From Muricea muricata (taxonomy: Eukaryota > Cnidaria > Anthozoa > Malacalcyonacea > Plexauridae): a stretch of 64,000 nucleotides of DNA. Within the stretch, counting starts at the first letter, position 1, and each line of letters opens with the position of its first letter. The notes beneath the pieces are model-generated. The model did no database searches. It was not told the DNA's origin and saw nothing but the letters and a program-made list of their open reading frames with translations. The stretch covers positions 88,809,042 to 88,873,041 of the forward strand of contig OY979716.1 of NCBI GenBank assembly GCA_963855995.1. The letters run 5' to 3'. Of this stretch, positions 43,449-53,779 are shown in pieces. Both the position numbers and the translations under genes were made by a program.

Positions 43449-44835
43449 GGCTTCGGCGAGTTTGCCAGAGCCGCCGCGTTCCTTTCCTTTAAACGGATGG
43501 AAAGCGATGATTTCACACGAGTTTCAACTCAGTCATGATGACATTATGACTTATTCAAACCCAGAAGTTGCCGAAAGGAAGTAATGAGAAGTAAAACAAA
43601 AGGGTATAAGTTTTTTGTGGAGGGCTATTGTCACTCGCTGCTTTTTAATGCATGCATGCCAACATTTCCTGATGAATTGGTACAATTGTATCTTAAACTA
43701 CGTTGTCATCGTTCAATGAAGAAAAATGACTCAGCTCATGAAATTCAAATTCATTTGGAGTATAATACTGCTGGAAAAACTGTTACCGTTAAACATGCCC
43801 GCTGTTCTTGCGTTGCTGGACAACAAGGATCATGCAACCACTGTTTTGCTGCTCTTTATTTAATTAGTCACTGTTCTATGTGTGGTATAAAAGCTGTTCC
43901 TGAGTACTGCTGCACAATGCTACCTCAGAAATGGCGCATTCCTAGAAGTATAATGAAGGCTGAGACGGTTATGCAGTCTGCTAGACTGGACCCTCTTAAA
44001 GACAGATATACTGTAAAGCTGGGAAAAGAGAGGCAGCAATAACATGTACTTTGTATGAAGCACGAAGAAATAAAATACCTATCCATCCGGATACCATCAG
44101 CAATGTTCAGCAGCGCTTGGCTAACATCAATGCAAGAATTCCGTTCGTTCACCTACTGCAGACAACACCAAATAGCCTTGTTAATACTCAGCTTGGTGCC
44201 TTTCCAGAGGGCTCTGTTTGTTCTTATCAACTTGCTAACATGGAACCAGGGTTTGAAGTAATAGGATCATTTGATGCTATATTCTTGATGAGGTTACTAT
44301 TCCGCCTGAAACTGTAAATGTTATTGAAGCTCAAACGAGAGAGCAAAGGCAGTGTGAGGACTGGGCAAATGTTAGGAAGTTTCGGTGGAACTCATCAACT
44401 CATAGACAGATCATTCATCGCAGAAAAATCACAAGGAAATTTTGTGTTGAGCTGAATAAACCTATTCATCCTACAAGGGCAATGCAACATGGTATCAACA
44501 ACGAAAACAAAGGAAAATATTATTATTTTAGAGTCACTGGCAATACTGTTCTCCCGTGCGGATATGTGGTCGATGAGTCATCGCCATGGTTAGGTACAAG
44601 CCCTGATGGGAAGGTTGTCAACACCAGACTATCCCAACTTTTTGGTTTGCTTGAGGTGAAGTGCCCATACAAATGGAAAGACTCAAAGCCATCTGATGCA
44701 TGTGCAGATCCCTCATTTTACTGCTCAATTGATGAAAATGGAAAGCCCTTCCTTAAAGAAAACACTGACTATTTTCAGCAAGTGCAAAGTCAAATGGGAA
44801 TCACTGGTGCACAATGGTGTGACATTGCGTTATAG
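43441..44835 (+). pseudogene. SWIM zinc-finger and YqaJ-type nuclease gene, frameshifted
   Basis: From ATG 43441: MAAASASLPEPPRSFPLNGW, SNPEVAERK, then a frame change at about 43580. Frame 43584-44042 has KGYKFFVEGYCHSLLFN and a SWIM finger ARCSCVAGQQGSCNHCFAAL. A second change at about 44035 leads to LYEARRNKIPIHPDTISNVQ, and a third at about 44285 to EVTIPPETVNVIEAQTREQR and the YqaJ/lambda-exonuclease-like fold: MQHGINNENKGKYYYF, SSPWLGTSPDGKVVN, FGLLEVKCPYKWKD and YFQQVQSQMGITGAQWCDIA. The D and ExK residues of the nuclease core are present. Similar SWIM-YqaJ proteins recur in cnidarian genomes, and YqaJ nucleases are reported as partners of ISL2EU transposases. It lacks introns and is probably dead. 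Confidence 0.85.
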
Positions 44836-45009
44836 TATGATAGTTTTTATTAATAAAACTGATTTGGTAACCAAAAGGTTAAATTACATCAGCAATTTAC
44901 AAAATTTGTGTTTAGTGTTAAGAAGTATTAAGTTATTGTTATATTACATTATTAAGAATATTAAAAATTCAAGAACTAACAAAGTCAATAGGCCTAAATT
45001 TATACTCAG

Positions 45010-46917
45010 TCATTTACTGTTTTCTTTGGAGATGATTTGAGAAAAGAATGATTTCCCAAAGCGTTCAGTTCTGCATAGATAATTGTTGTATTTGCATCTT
45101 GGTCGCATATCATAGTCTGTTGTTGCTTTGTGGTGCAATAGTTCGCTTAATTTATCATTGTTCTCATTCTTTTCAAAAAATTGTTCGCATAACGTTTCTC
45201 TTCTTTCTTTTAGTAAAGGGATGCCAGTAAAATCCCGAGCTTCTCTGTAACTCATTAATGGGAACAAGATTCGGAAAGCACGCCGCTGAATCTGTTCAAT
45301 GTCCTCACTCAAATACTTTTGGATGTTAAAATACCAAACTTGGCAAGCGTATTCGAGGACAGGTCTTATAACAGTAGTGTACACACTGATTAACGTATTC
45401 GTATCAGCGTTTACTCGTTTCAACACTCTCAACATATAGAGTCTTTTTCCTGCTTTTTTAACAACATTGGTGACGTGTTTGTTCAAGTTCATATTATCCT
45501 GGGGCCGGTTGTATCAAAGGCGTTTAGCTTAAACGGTGGATAAGTGAAATTTAAAAATCACTTTTACACCAAGTACAGAACCGAAATTATGAGTTAAGTA
45601 TAATTAATATTTAGTTTTATATATAATTGCTCTTCTCAGGTCAAATAACTTTAGCTGGTTTGTTTTTACAACATGCAAACTTGTTTTATATTTTTGACTT
45701 ATCCAGCGTTTAAGCTAAACGCCTTTGATACAACCGGCCTTTGAACAATTAATCCCAGAACTTGAGCTGAAGATACGCGCTCTACAGCGGTGCCATTTAT
45801 AATTAAAGGTGGAAAATCCTGTTTATGTTTCGCAAAGTCTATTATTAATTCTTTGCATTTACTGATATTCAATGTCATATTATTAGCGATGGTCCATTTA
45901 TAAATGATATCTACAAGCTCTTGAAGCGTGCTATTAGTATCAGGTGTAACACTTTCAGTAATAGTACTATCGTCAACGTATTTCCATCGATTATTCCAGT
46001 CCGTGAGAAGGTCATTTATCATGACAAGAAAAAGGACTGGTCCCAGAACTGTTCCTTGTTGTGCACCTCCGTTTAGAATTTTCCAGTTTGACACACAGTT
46101 TGCTATCTTGACGCATTGTTTGCGTTCAAAAAGGAAACTTCGAATCCAATTTGTAATTTTCGATGGTAGTTTCATTTCGTATAACTTGTGCAGCAAGATG
46201 TTGTGATCAATAAGATCGAATACTTTCGAAAAATCGAGCAAGAAAACCCTTACAGCGGTTTTTGGTATATCAGTTTCATATAGCAAGTGGTGTGCTTAAT
46301 AGAGCATGAGTTGTCGAAGTCTTTTTTAAAGAACCAAATTGTCGTCTATCAATTTTTTCTTTAATATGCTCGAGTAGCCAATCCGTAACAAAACGTTCGC
46401 AGATTTTAGACAGAGTAGATGTAAGTGAAATGGGGCGAAGGTCTTTGGTGATGTCCTGAGGTGATGGTATTTTTGGAATTGGAATGACAGCTTTTTTCCA
46501 GATGGTCGGAACGGTCGCTTGTTGGATAGAAGCGTTGAAAATTGATGCTACAGGGGAAGCGAGTGCATGGGCGTAAGACTTCAAAACCCAGTTTGGTATT
46601 CCATCTGGACCAGGGGATTTGGAAGTTGATATAATGGATAGTTTGTAGTAAACCTCTTTCTCCTTGATGATGAACTCAGGTGAAATATCAAAATGGCTGT
46701 TTTCTGGTGAAATATCAGTATGAAGACGATTCAAAGGAGGGATTTCTTTAGTGATTGAAACGAAAGCATTATTAACGTTTTCGGCCAGGGTTTTTCCTGA
46801 CACCACCTGATTGCCTACGACAAGGGTTGATAGGTCTTTCTTCCTAGGGTATCCTAATAACTGTCTTATTGATTGCCACCACTTTTTTGGGTTAGGGTTT
46901 AGCTTCAACTGTGCCAA
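45010..46917 (-). pseudogene. LINE reverse transcriptase, split by a MITE
   Basis: 46917-46290: KKWWQSIRQLLGYPRKKDLS, SPGPDGIPNWVLKS and DLRPISLTSTLSKICERFV. Frame change at about 46290. 46286-45745: RVFLLDFSKVFDLIDHNILL, AQQGTVLGPVLFLVMINDLL, catalytic KYVDDSTITE, LNISKCKELIIDF and QVLGLIVQ. A 239-bp MITE follows, then 45492-45010: NKHVTNVVKKAGKRLYMLRV, YACQVWYFNIQKYL and the C-terminus. In the second palm motif the usual GVPQGT reads GGAQQGT. About 40-50 percent similar to the RT at 18133-19698 by eye, so related families. Confidence 0.85.
45502..45740. mobile_element. 239-bp MITE with GGCCGGTTGTATCAAAGG ends
   Basis: About 40 bp at each end are inverted copies: GGCCGGTTGTATCAAAGG, CGTTTAGCTTAAACG(G/C)TGGATAAGT. 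It splits the RT frame of the LINE. A TSD cannot be fixed; the flanks CAAA and CCAGG do not match cleanly. Confidence 0.85.
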
Positions 46918-47248
46918 CTTTTTTCAAGAAAGGTTGGCCTGAGCTTCTTAGTTTCTCTGTTTATTTGATTGCGTAGCCGCCGATAATGTGAACTTTTTCC
47001 GTCATGGAATGTCTTTTGTCTGGCTTCAATTATTTTCTTAAATTCAGGAGTTACCCAAGGTTTGTCTTTTTCATGTAATTTACAGTTTTAGCCGGGAGAA
47101 AACAATCCAATCCGGCATTTATGATATCTTCGAAGAGTTCTAATTTTTGTTCACAAGAATAAGTGTGATATAAACCGGTCCAATTTAAATCGGTTAACCA
47201 CTTTCCGAAAGCAGTTTTTGCAGCATTATTTCCTTGTTTGATTTTCAC

Positions 47249-48372
47249 TTTCGTGCGGGCGTTTTTAGTTGCAATGTTCTTGTGTGAGCATAACACTGAA
47301 TTGTGGTCACTAAGGCCAATAGGCGGGAGAACCAGGGGGTGTTACAAAAATTTGACATGTTTGTCAGAATTAAGTCTAATATGGCATTCCCCCTCGTAGG
47401 TTGTTTAACAATCTGCTTTAACGTAAAGTGTCTGAGAATTGTAGAAACTGGACATCTGTTAAAATCCCCAGCTAATATTATGCCTGCATTTGGGTGCATG
47501 GAAAGGGCAACATCAAGCTTTGTAGTAAGGTGTTCGATAAGTGCGTTGTTATCGCGGATGATAAACTATGCTGACAACCAAACATGAGAAACCTCGAAAC
47601 AATTTATATGGTCTCAAGTAGAGCCACAGAGTTTCAAAACGAACATCTTGCAAACAAGTTGGGGTTTTAAAGGGGATCTGTGACTTTATACAAGCACACA
47701 CGCCACCTCCAGATGTATAATTTCTATCACGACGTATCAGGGAGTAGCCAGGATTATGGACTGCATCGTCATCAAGATTTTCATCTAACCATGTTTCAGT
47801 GATAAAAGCCAAACTGGTATGATTTAATTTAAGAATGGCATCTAATTCATCAACTTTTGGCAGAAGTGATCTGACATTTTAAAGAAAAAATGATAGTTTT
47901 GTGTGTCTTTCGAGGTTTGGGTAACTTAGTCTTCGATTTTCATGGTTTAAAATAGGGACTTCAATTAGATTATTATAGTTGCGGTTAGGGATACAATTAT
48001 AAAAATTCGATGCAATATTTAACATCGAAACGGTCGTGTCCATCAAGGGTTGAGGGTACGAGAAATTGAGAAAAGGGTGATAGATTGGGTAATTCATCAA
48101 CGGTTGAGGAAAATTTAGTGGCAAAGTCCGCTGTTGTGCAAACTGAAAAGGTTGTTGAACATTAATATTATGAGAGAAATCACACTTTCCTCCCTTCAAG
48201 CAATGTCCTCTCCGCAAATATGGACATGGGACCAAATGCTTGGGAATACTAGTAGCTTTACGATTTGCCAGATTGCCTGATTGAGTTGCAGTGTTGCTCC
48301 GATCAGCACAGTTTCTAGGCTCAGAGGCATCTAAATTGTTGGCTTCATTAACATCAATAAAGGCATTAACAG
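47249..48372 (-). pseudogene. LINE CCCH-finger segment and AP endonuclease
   Basis: 48372-47882 (frame continuous): NQVGDAVNAFIDVNEAN, a CCCH zinc finger CPYLRRGHCLKGGKCDFSHN, then a proline/asparagine/tyrosine-rich region. TAA at 47879. The same frame continues NVRSLLPKVDELDAILK and the endonuclease: FITETWLDENLDDDAVHNPG, GGGVCACIKS and VYHP. Frameshift at about 47545, then IILAGDFNRCP, QPTRGNAILDLILTNM; another at about 47330 before the SDHNSV motif (47325). CCCH fingers in the ORF preceding a LINE endonuclease are unusual. Confidence 0.75.
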
Positions 48373-48378
48373 CATCAC

Positions 48379-48948
48379 CAACCTGATTCTTAGGGTCTTC
48401 ACCTCCGCTACCCGCGCTACGGCGAAAACCCTGACACAGGCAGGTCACGTGGCACCCAAATTTTAGGTGCTTGACATTCGTACTTAGCAGGGGTAGGTAG
48501 AAATGTGTTATCACAAATTATTGACAAACAGCAAGGGAGACCGACGAAGCGGAAAGTTATCTGACTCTAAAACCGTGTCTTTGCTTTCTTTTGTGTTTGC
48601 ATCACACTGTTGTAATCTAAAGGCCTGTTCAAACGAGGATAACATGTTGCATCCAACAATGTTGGGTGATGCTGGACCAACATGTTGGCTTCGCTTGAAC
48701 AGGCCTTTAGATTATAACAGCGTGATGTAAACACAAAAGAAAGCAAAGATACAGTTTTAGAGTCAGATGACTTTCCGCTTCGTCGGTCTCCCTTGTTGTT
48801 TGACATTAATTTGTGATTACGCGTTTTTACCTACCCCTGCTAAGTACGAATGTCAAGCACCAAAAATTTGGGTGCCACGTGACCAGCCTGTGTCAGGGTC
48901 TTTGCGGTAGCGCGGGTAGCGGAGGTGAAGACCCTGAGAATCAGGTTG
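48379..48948. mobile_element. 570-bp foldback element with perfect 9-bp TSD
   Basis: Two arms of about 270 bp are inverted copies (CAACCTGATTCT at 48379 to its complement ending 48948; ACCCGCGCTAC/GTAGCGCGGGT; AAGGGAGACCGACGAAGCGG; TTGAACAGGCCTTTAGATT), meeting near 48664. Flanks are CAGCATCAC at 48370-48378 and 48949-48957, identical. Removing the element and one copy restores the LINE frame. Long TIRs and 9-bp TSD suit Mutator-like or foldback elements. Confidence 0.92.
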
Positions 48949-49282
48949 CAGCATCACCGGCTTCCATAACCTCTTTAGAACCATTAACGATCTTATTTAT
49001 GCCAATCCCATTATTATTATTTCCATTAGATATTTTTTCCACTTGACTAAGCGTTGTTTTACCCCCAAAACAAGTACCGCTTATGTAAAAGTCCTTCATG
49101 AGCGTACCTTAGAATGGCCATTCATTCGCCTCAACTTTGTTTCGTTACCGAGATATTAGACTTTGTGTCACTGATTTCATGGCCATTTCGCCGCGGCCAT
49201 GTTTGTTGAGCTGGGGGGCGCCAATATTGCTAATCGTTTGAGTGCTGTGACGTAATTGTGTGATAGAAAACACAGAAATATA

Positions 49283-49641
49283 GTGTGAGCACTCTTAATG
49301 AAGAAGCTGTGACAATTGACAAATTAAAAGAGCCCCTTACTTGTGTAACTGATAATCCAGCATTTGCTGCAGTATGTCTAAATCACTGGGCACTCAGAAC
49401 AGCCTGGTATCAATACAGGCAGGAGTATGAAAACCCATTCGAAGGACCTGAACACCAAAGAAGCAGACATGTCGCATATAGGCAACTTGCACGATTGGGT
49501 TGGGGTGTTCTTGGGAGACATGTAAGGGTAGTCTTACCATCCTGTGCAGTAAGTTGTATCAGAGCACATTTTCCACCACCTGGACCCGAGGATGAACACA
49601 CTTTTGTTGGTTTTAGGCCACCATCCGAGGAAGATGACTAA
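49283..49641 (+). CDS. P2X7 ballast-like domain exon inside the Kolobok element
   Basis: Open frame from an AAATATAG acceptor-like site at 49282 to TAA at 49641, about 119 residues. It contains ITDNPAFAAVCLNHWALRTAW-type helix (here VTDNPAFAAVCLNHWALRT), AWYQYRQEY, HVAYRQLARLGWGVLGRHVR and VVLPSCAVSCIRAHFPPPGP, then an acidic tail. The pattern AxxxYRQxxxWxxGxLGxxxRxVxPSCVVxxIRxxFP is that of the cytoplasmic ballast (C-terminal) domain of P2X7 receptors, which also occurs without the channel in many invertebrate proteins. No in-frame ATG is near, so it is probably a last exon. It lies 70 bp inside the left TIR and is oriented against the transposase. Confidence 0.7.
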
Positions 49642-49896
49642 ACACTTCTCGAGTTTGAGAGCAATCAGTTAGGACCACTGATTTGAATAATACTGGATTA
49701 TGCATCCTATATTAAATTTTGAATAAGTAAATGTTACTTTTGACTAAGTGAAGTCATCACAGCATTAGAGTAAAGCATTTGCCACAAAAAATGAATGGTC
49801 TGGCTTCAGTATGATAATAGTAATTATAGTCACTTTGAGTGGAATCGACTGATGTGTGCTTTAATTGCAGCTTGTTTTTCCGGCTTTTCTTTGGAT

Positions 49897-49918
49897 TATT
49901 ATTATTATTATTATTATG
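49897..49918. repeat. ATT trinucleotide repeat
   Basis: Seven to eight ATT units, downstream of the nested LINE reverse transcriptase; may be its 3' tail. Confidence 0.8.
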
Positions 49919-50092
49919 AATATTTACATGCAGGATAAACACTTCAGTAAAAAATTTACTGCTATTACTGTGTGTCCTGTCAGATTAATAACAATACAAT
50001 TAGATATTATATAAAAAGTTACTATTTATATAGTATATATAAACATATACTATGCATGCATTAAGATGAAAACCCCCCAACAAACTAGATAT

Positions 50093-51163
50093 TTACAAAT
50101 ATAAGTGTTTTACTCTGTTTCTAAAATCAGAAAAAGATTCTGTTCGTCGTATCTCAATGGGCAAGGCATTAAAAATTTTTACACCCATTGAAAAAAACCC
50201 TGATTTGGCGAGTTTCAGCTTTACTTTCGGAATACAAAGCAAAGCCCCATTATTTCTCGTGGGTTTGTCATGTACTTTAAGTGTGAAGTAATCTGAAAAA
50301 TGTTCGTTGGTAACCCCTAACATACATTTCTTAACAAGCAACACGGCATGTTTATGAATTTCGTTGAGGGTACTGGGTTGTTTTTCCCCAAGGATCTTCT
50401 GAACTCTGCAATCAATTGATTCCAGCATCGTTAGTTGGGTATTTGAATAGTTAAGGTTTACAATGCAGTTGAATAAGACTGTTGGCAGAATTATCCCCTG
50501 ATAGATCATCCCCAAACTTTTCTTTGTTAAACAGGGCTTCAAGGAAGAGAGTAGACGTAACTTTGACGATAGTTTCCTATAGGTCACTCTGAAATTTTCA
50601 CCCATGTTCAGTATTTTGTCTAAGGTAGTTCCGAGGTATGTATATGTGGTGGTTGAAATTATTTTTGTATCGTGGTAGCGTAAGTCTAATTCATCTGGGC
50701 AACTGCTTAATCTTTTTGCTATTCCAAACAACATTGATTCGGTTTTATTCTTCTTAAGGTTGATAACTAGTTCATTTTCTGTAAAGTATTTATACAGATT
50801 TTTTAAGTCGGCATTCAATTTACTTTCGATAGTGGAAAATGATGGATCAGCCACATGAAGAACTGTATCATCAGCAAATAATACAGCTCTCGAATGAATG
50901 AGATTTTCTTCCAGATCATTAAGGTATAATAGGAACAGTACTGGTCCCAAAATCGACCCTTGCGGCACTCCACATGTTAAAGCGAATTCATCTGACAATG
51001 TGTTTTTATAGCTGCATACTTGCTTACGTTGAAATAAGTAGTCAGAAAACCATTTATGTTCTATACCCACGATACCATAACTTTCGAGTTTCACCAGTAA
51101 CATACTATGAGATAACGTGTCGAAAGCTTTTGATAGATCAACAAATATAGCTCCTGTTTGCAA
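50093..51163 (-). CDS. Intact LINE reverse-transcriptase fragment, 5'-truncated
   Basis: 356 codons with no stop: FVDLSKAFDTLSHSMLL, GVPQGSILGPVLFLLYLNDL, catalytic LFADDTVLH, INLKKNKTESMLFG, YTYLGTTLDK, then a C-terminal domain ending FSDFRNRVKHLYL. The beginning matches the palm, so the endonuclease and RT fingers are missing: a typical 5'-truncated non-LTR insertion. The FADD active site and the IFNALPIEIR C-terminus set it apart from the two L2/CR1-like LINEs with YVDD. It inserted just after the transposase C-terminus of the Kolobok element. Lack of stops suggests a young insertion. Confidence 0.88.
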   Translation of the reverse strand: MQTGAIFVDLSKAFDTLSHSMLLVKLESYGIVGIEHKWFSDYLFQRKQVCSYKNTLSDEFALTCGVPQGSILGPVLFLLYLNDLEENLIHSRAVLFADDTVLHVADPSFSTIESKLNADLKNLYKYFTENELVINLKKNKTESMLFGIAKRLSSCPDELDLRYHDTKIISTTTYTYLGTTLDKILNMGENFRVTYRKLSSKLRLLSSLKPCLTKKSLGMIYQGIILPTVLFNCIVNLNYSNTQLTMLESIDCRVQKILGEKQPSTLNEIHKHAVLLVKKCMLGVTNEHFSDYFTLKVHDKPTRNNGALLCIPKVKLKLAKSGFFSMGVKIFNALPIEIRRTESFSDFRNRVKHLYL

Positions 51164-51169
51164 TGTTTT

Positions 51170-53087
51170 TTGCTGTGGATTTTTTTCTTTTCGCCCTCTT
51201 TGATTTTTTTTGTTTCAGGATGCTTTCCATTAGTGCATCAAGGTGACCATAGCTTTTTTCTTCCTTTATTGGTTTAACCACCCATGTTTTCCGCACTTTA
51301 GGAAAGACCAAGTTGTAACGGAGGGAACCCAATGATGAACCGTGCTTGACCACAGCTTGCTTCCTAGAACAATTGTGATTATGATCAAGGGCAGCAAGTT
51401 GTGTTCTGGCAACCATCCCCTCATGGCTAAAGTGCTGTCTTTTAGGACAATATTTAAGCATCATGGAATGGTAAACTTCAAGATTTCCAGTGTGATGGAA
51501 CTCTGTGACCAACTTGAGATCCTTCAGAAGCTTTTTGTTGAAGACAACCTCCTCAAGGGCCACATGAGCAACAGTGCCAAATTTTAGCCAAACTTTCTCT
51601 TTTCTTTCCCGTCTTGACAGTTCACGATGGGCACATTTCTTGAAATGTTTTGCACCTCTCCATGAATGCTTATTGGCAACATGGTTCACAATAGACGTCC
51701 ATTTCTCTAATAAAACATCATAGCTGCCATTACATTTAGCTACACTCCACCAGAAATGAGAAGAAACAGACCGGATCCATGCAGTTAGATCCTGAAACTC
51801 TTTCTTCTTGCTCTTCTGTGACAACTTCTTAACCACCCATTTGGAGAGATGCCAGACATCATACTGGTGCATTATTTTAGAATGTTTTTTTCTCATTTCT
51901 GATGTAATGGTTGTGTGCCTATCGGTTGTTAAACATCTTACTTTGACTCTTTTACTTTTTAAATTCTTTAGTACTCGATTGCACCCTTCTGCTTCCATTG
52001 CGTTGGATGATGAAACTTCGGTAACCTGGACAACTGAGAAATCTAGAATTTTATTGGTACTCTCAGCCATCACAGTGTATGTGCCATATTTTGCGTTATG
52101 CCCCGGGCTGTCACACCGTCCATCACCACATATAATTTTTTTGATTTTTTTACTTCTTCAAATAGGTTTTCTTGGTGGTCTCTCCAAGCCTTGTTAACTA
52201 CCGGAAAAAGAAATTCCTTCTGGATATCGTAGAAGAAACTCTTACCAATGAAAGCCAAGTTTAATCGGTGTGCAAAAGAGTTTATATTTTGAAAAGAATT
52301 CCCACTAAAGAGTATTGAGCCAGCAAGTAACACATTCCCAGCTTTGTTTGCATCTATTTTTGGTTGTGATTGCCATTTGTTCTTGTGTCCATCCACACAT
52401 AATGTATGGATCTCCACCATGCTACCAACCAGTGTTTTAGAGACCTCAGCATTGGGCTTGAAACAGGTAGAGCAGGTGACAAACAGCTTATCAAGATTTT
52501 CCTCAAAAACTATAAACTTTTTTTGCTCAGCGGGACTTCTCTTTGTTTCGTCATCACTTTCAGAATCTATGTCATCTTGACTCTCTGCAGAACTTCCAGG
52601 CATGTAGATATCATCCGAATCTGTGTCACTACCTGTGCATGTAAGTTCTGAACAGATGCTTTTTTGAGGAGAGACTAATGTATTTCCAGGAAATGTACTA
52701 GTAGAAGGTTGTGTATCAATAAAACTAATATCAGAATTGGGCTTCAAACAGTCAACAACAGCAATAGGAGTGCCTTGTGTGGCAATATCACTGACATCAA
52801 CACTAGGTGGACAAACATCTGCAGTTTGGATGGCGACACTTGTCATTGCTACCTGATTTTCACACACTAAAAGTTCACATTGAATGCCAACTTCCTTAGT
52901 TAATCTCAAATTTTCTGTTGGATTTACAGTTACAGAACTTGAACTTGGAGCCTCTGAACATGCATCTGTCTGAGAATATTCAAATACACCACAGCTAGAT
53001 GGGCTGTCAATTTGGCATTGATCGCCCCTGACAGATGATGGAAATTGTTGTCCAACAAGACAGTCTTCTATCATCTTTAACAAAGAG
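51170..53087 (-). pseudogene. Kolobok transposase, second exon, with a frame change in an A7 run
   Basis: Exon begins after acceptor TTTGTTAAAG at about 53088 (MIEDCLVGQQFPSSVRGDQC). The first 300 residues are acidic and variable, with CSTCFKPNAEVSKTLVGS and FSGNSFQNINSFAHRLNLAF. Then comes the frame change at about 52135-52141. In the new frame: ICGDGRCDSPGHNAKYGTYT with the first catalytic Asp, VMAESTNKILDFSVVQVTEV, LTTDRHTTITSEMRKKH, the DVWHLSKWVVKKL second-Asp motif, and HHTGNLEVYHSMMLKYCPKR with the glutamate. The C-terminus is basic (KQKKSKRAKRKKSTAKN), where the nested LINE begins. The heptamer at the frame change is A AAA AAA in the upstream frame. Confidence 0.82.
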
Positions 53088-53456
53088 AAGAATTATGTGC
53101 AGACCCGAACCATTTTTTGTGCATTTATTACTATAATATGTTAGGTTTATTGTGTACATTTATGTAATTCATGATCATAGTTCGTGTGTGTGCGTTGTGT
53201 GTGTGATTTTATGATTTTTAACCTCAATAAGTATTGACTTATTTTGAAAATGTTGTTCTCCCAAGTGTGTATTATTTTATGTCTAATTGAGGAGAACATG
53301 CAATTTTCATACACAGAATTTTGTACATGTATCGAACTAAGAGTAAGTTTATCTATATTTGTGTATATTTGGGTGTTTATATACGTTTTAACTGTTAATG
53401 AAATTACATGTTCAATTGTACATTTGATACTGAAGTATTTTAAAGACCAGCGCTTT

Positions 53457-53779
53457 ACCTCTCGCTTAGCTTGTTCAGAGCGCATTTGTGTTCTCATGCG
53501 ACCTGTCGTTCGTGGCGTTGTGGGCTTACTACGGGGAAATATCGAAGGAACTGAGTTCGGTCTTAGCCTTGCTCTACTTCGGTAGCCGTGTTCCTCAAAG
53601 CAATCAGGCGTGAAATGCTCCGAACAAACACACGAATTATCAAGGTTGCGTGGATTTGCTCGTCGAATTCTTGCCATCCATGCTTGACGCAAACGTTCAT
53701 CTTTCGGGACTCGGTGGTAGGTAATGCCTGTAGTTTTCCGTGAGTTGTTGGTACATCCCGGAACCATGCAATGGGGCAT
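53457..53779 (-). CDS. Kolobok transposase exon 1: THAP domain
   Basis: ATG 53779 starts MPHCMVPGCTNNSRKTTGIT. The C2CH zinc site is complete: C-x4-C (CMVPGC), then CVCSEHF with the last Cys and His, and the AVPSIF-equivalent SVPSIFP. The exon ends AKRE/GTAAAG at about 53457, and a roughly 370-bp intron separates it from exon 2. The THAP module binds the transposon ends. The exon looks undamaged. Confidence 0.85.
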
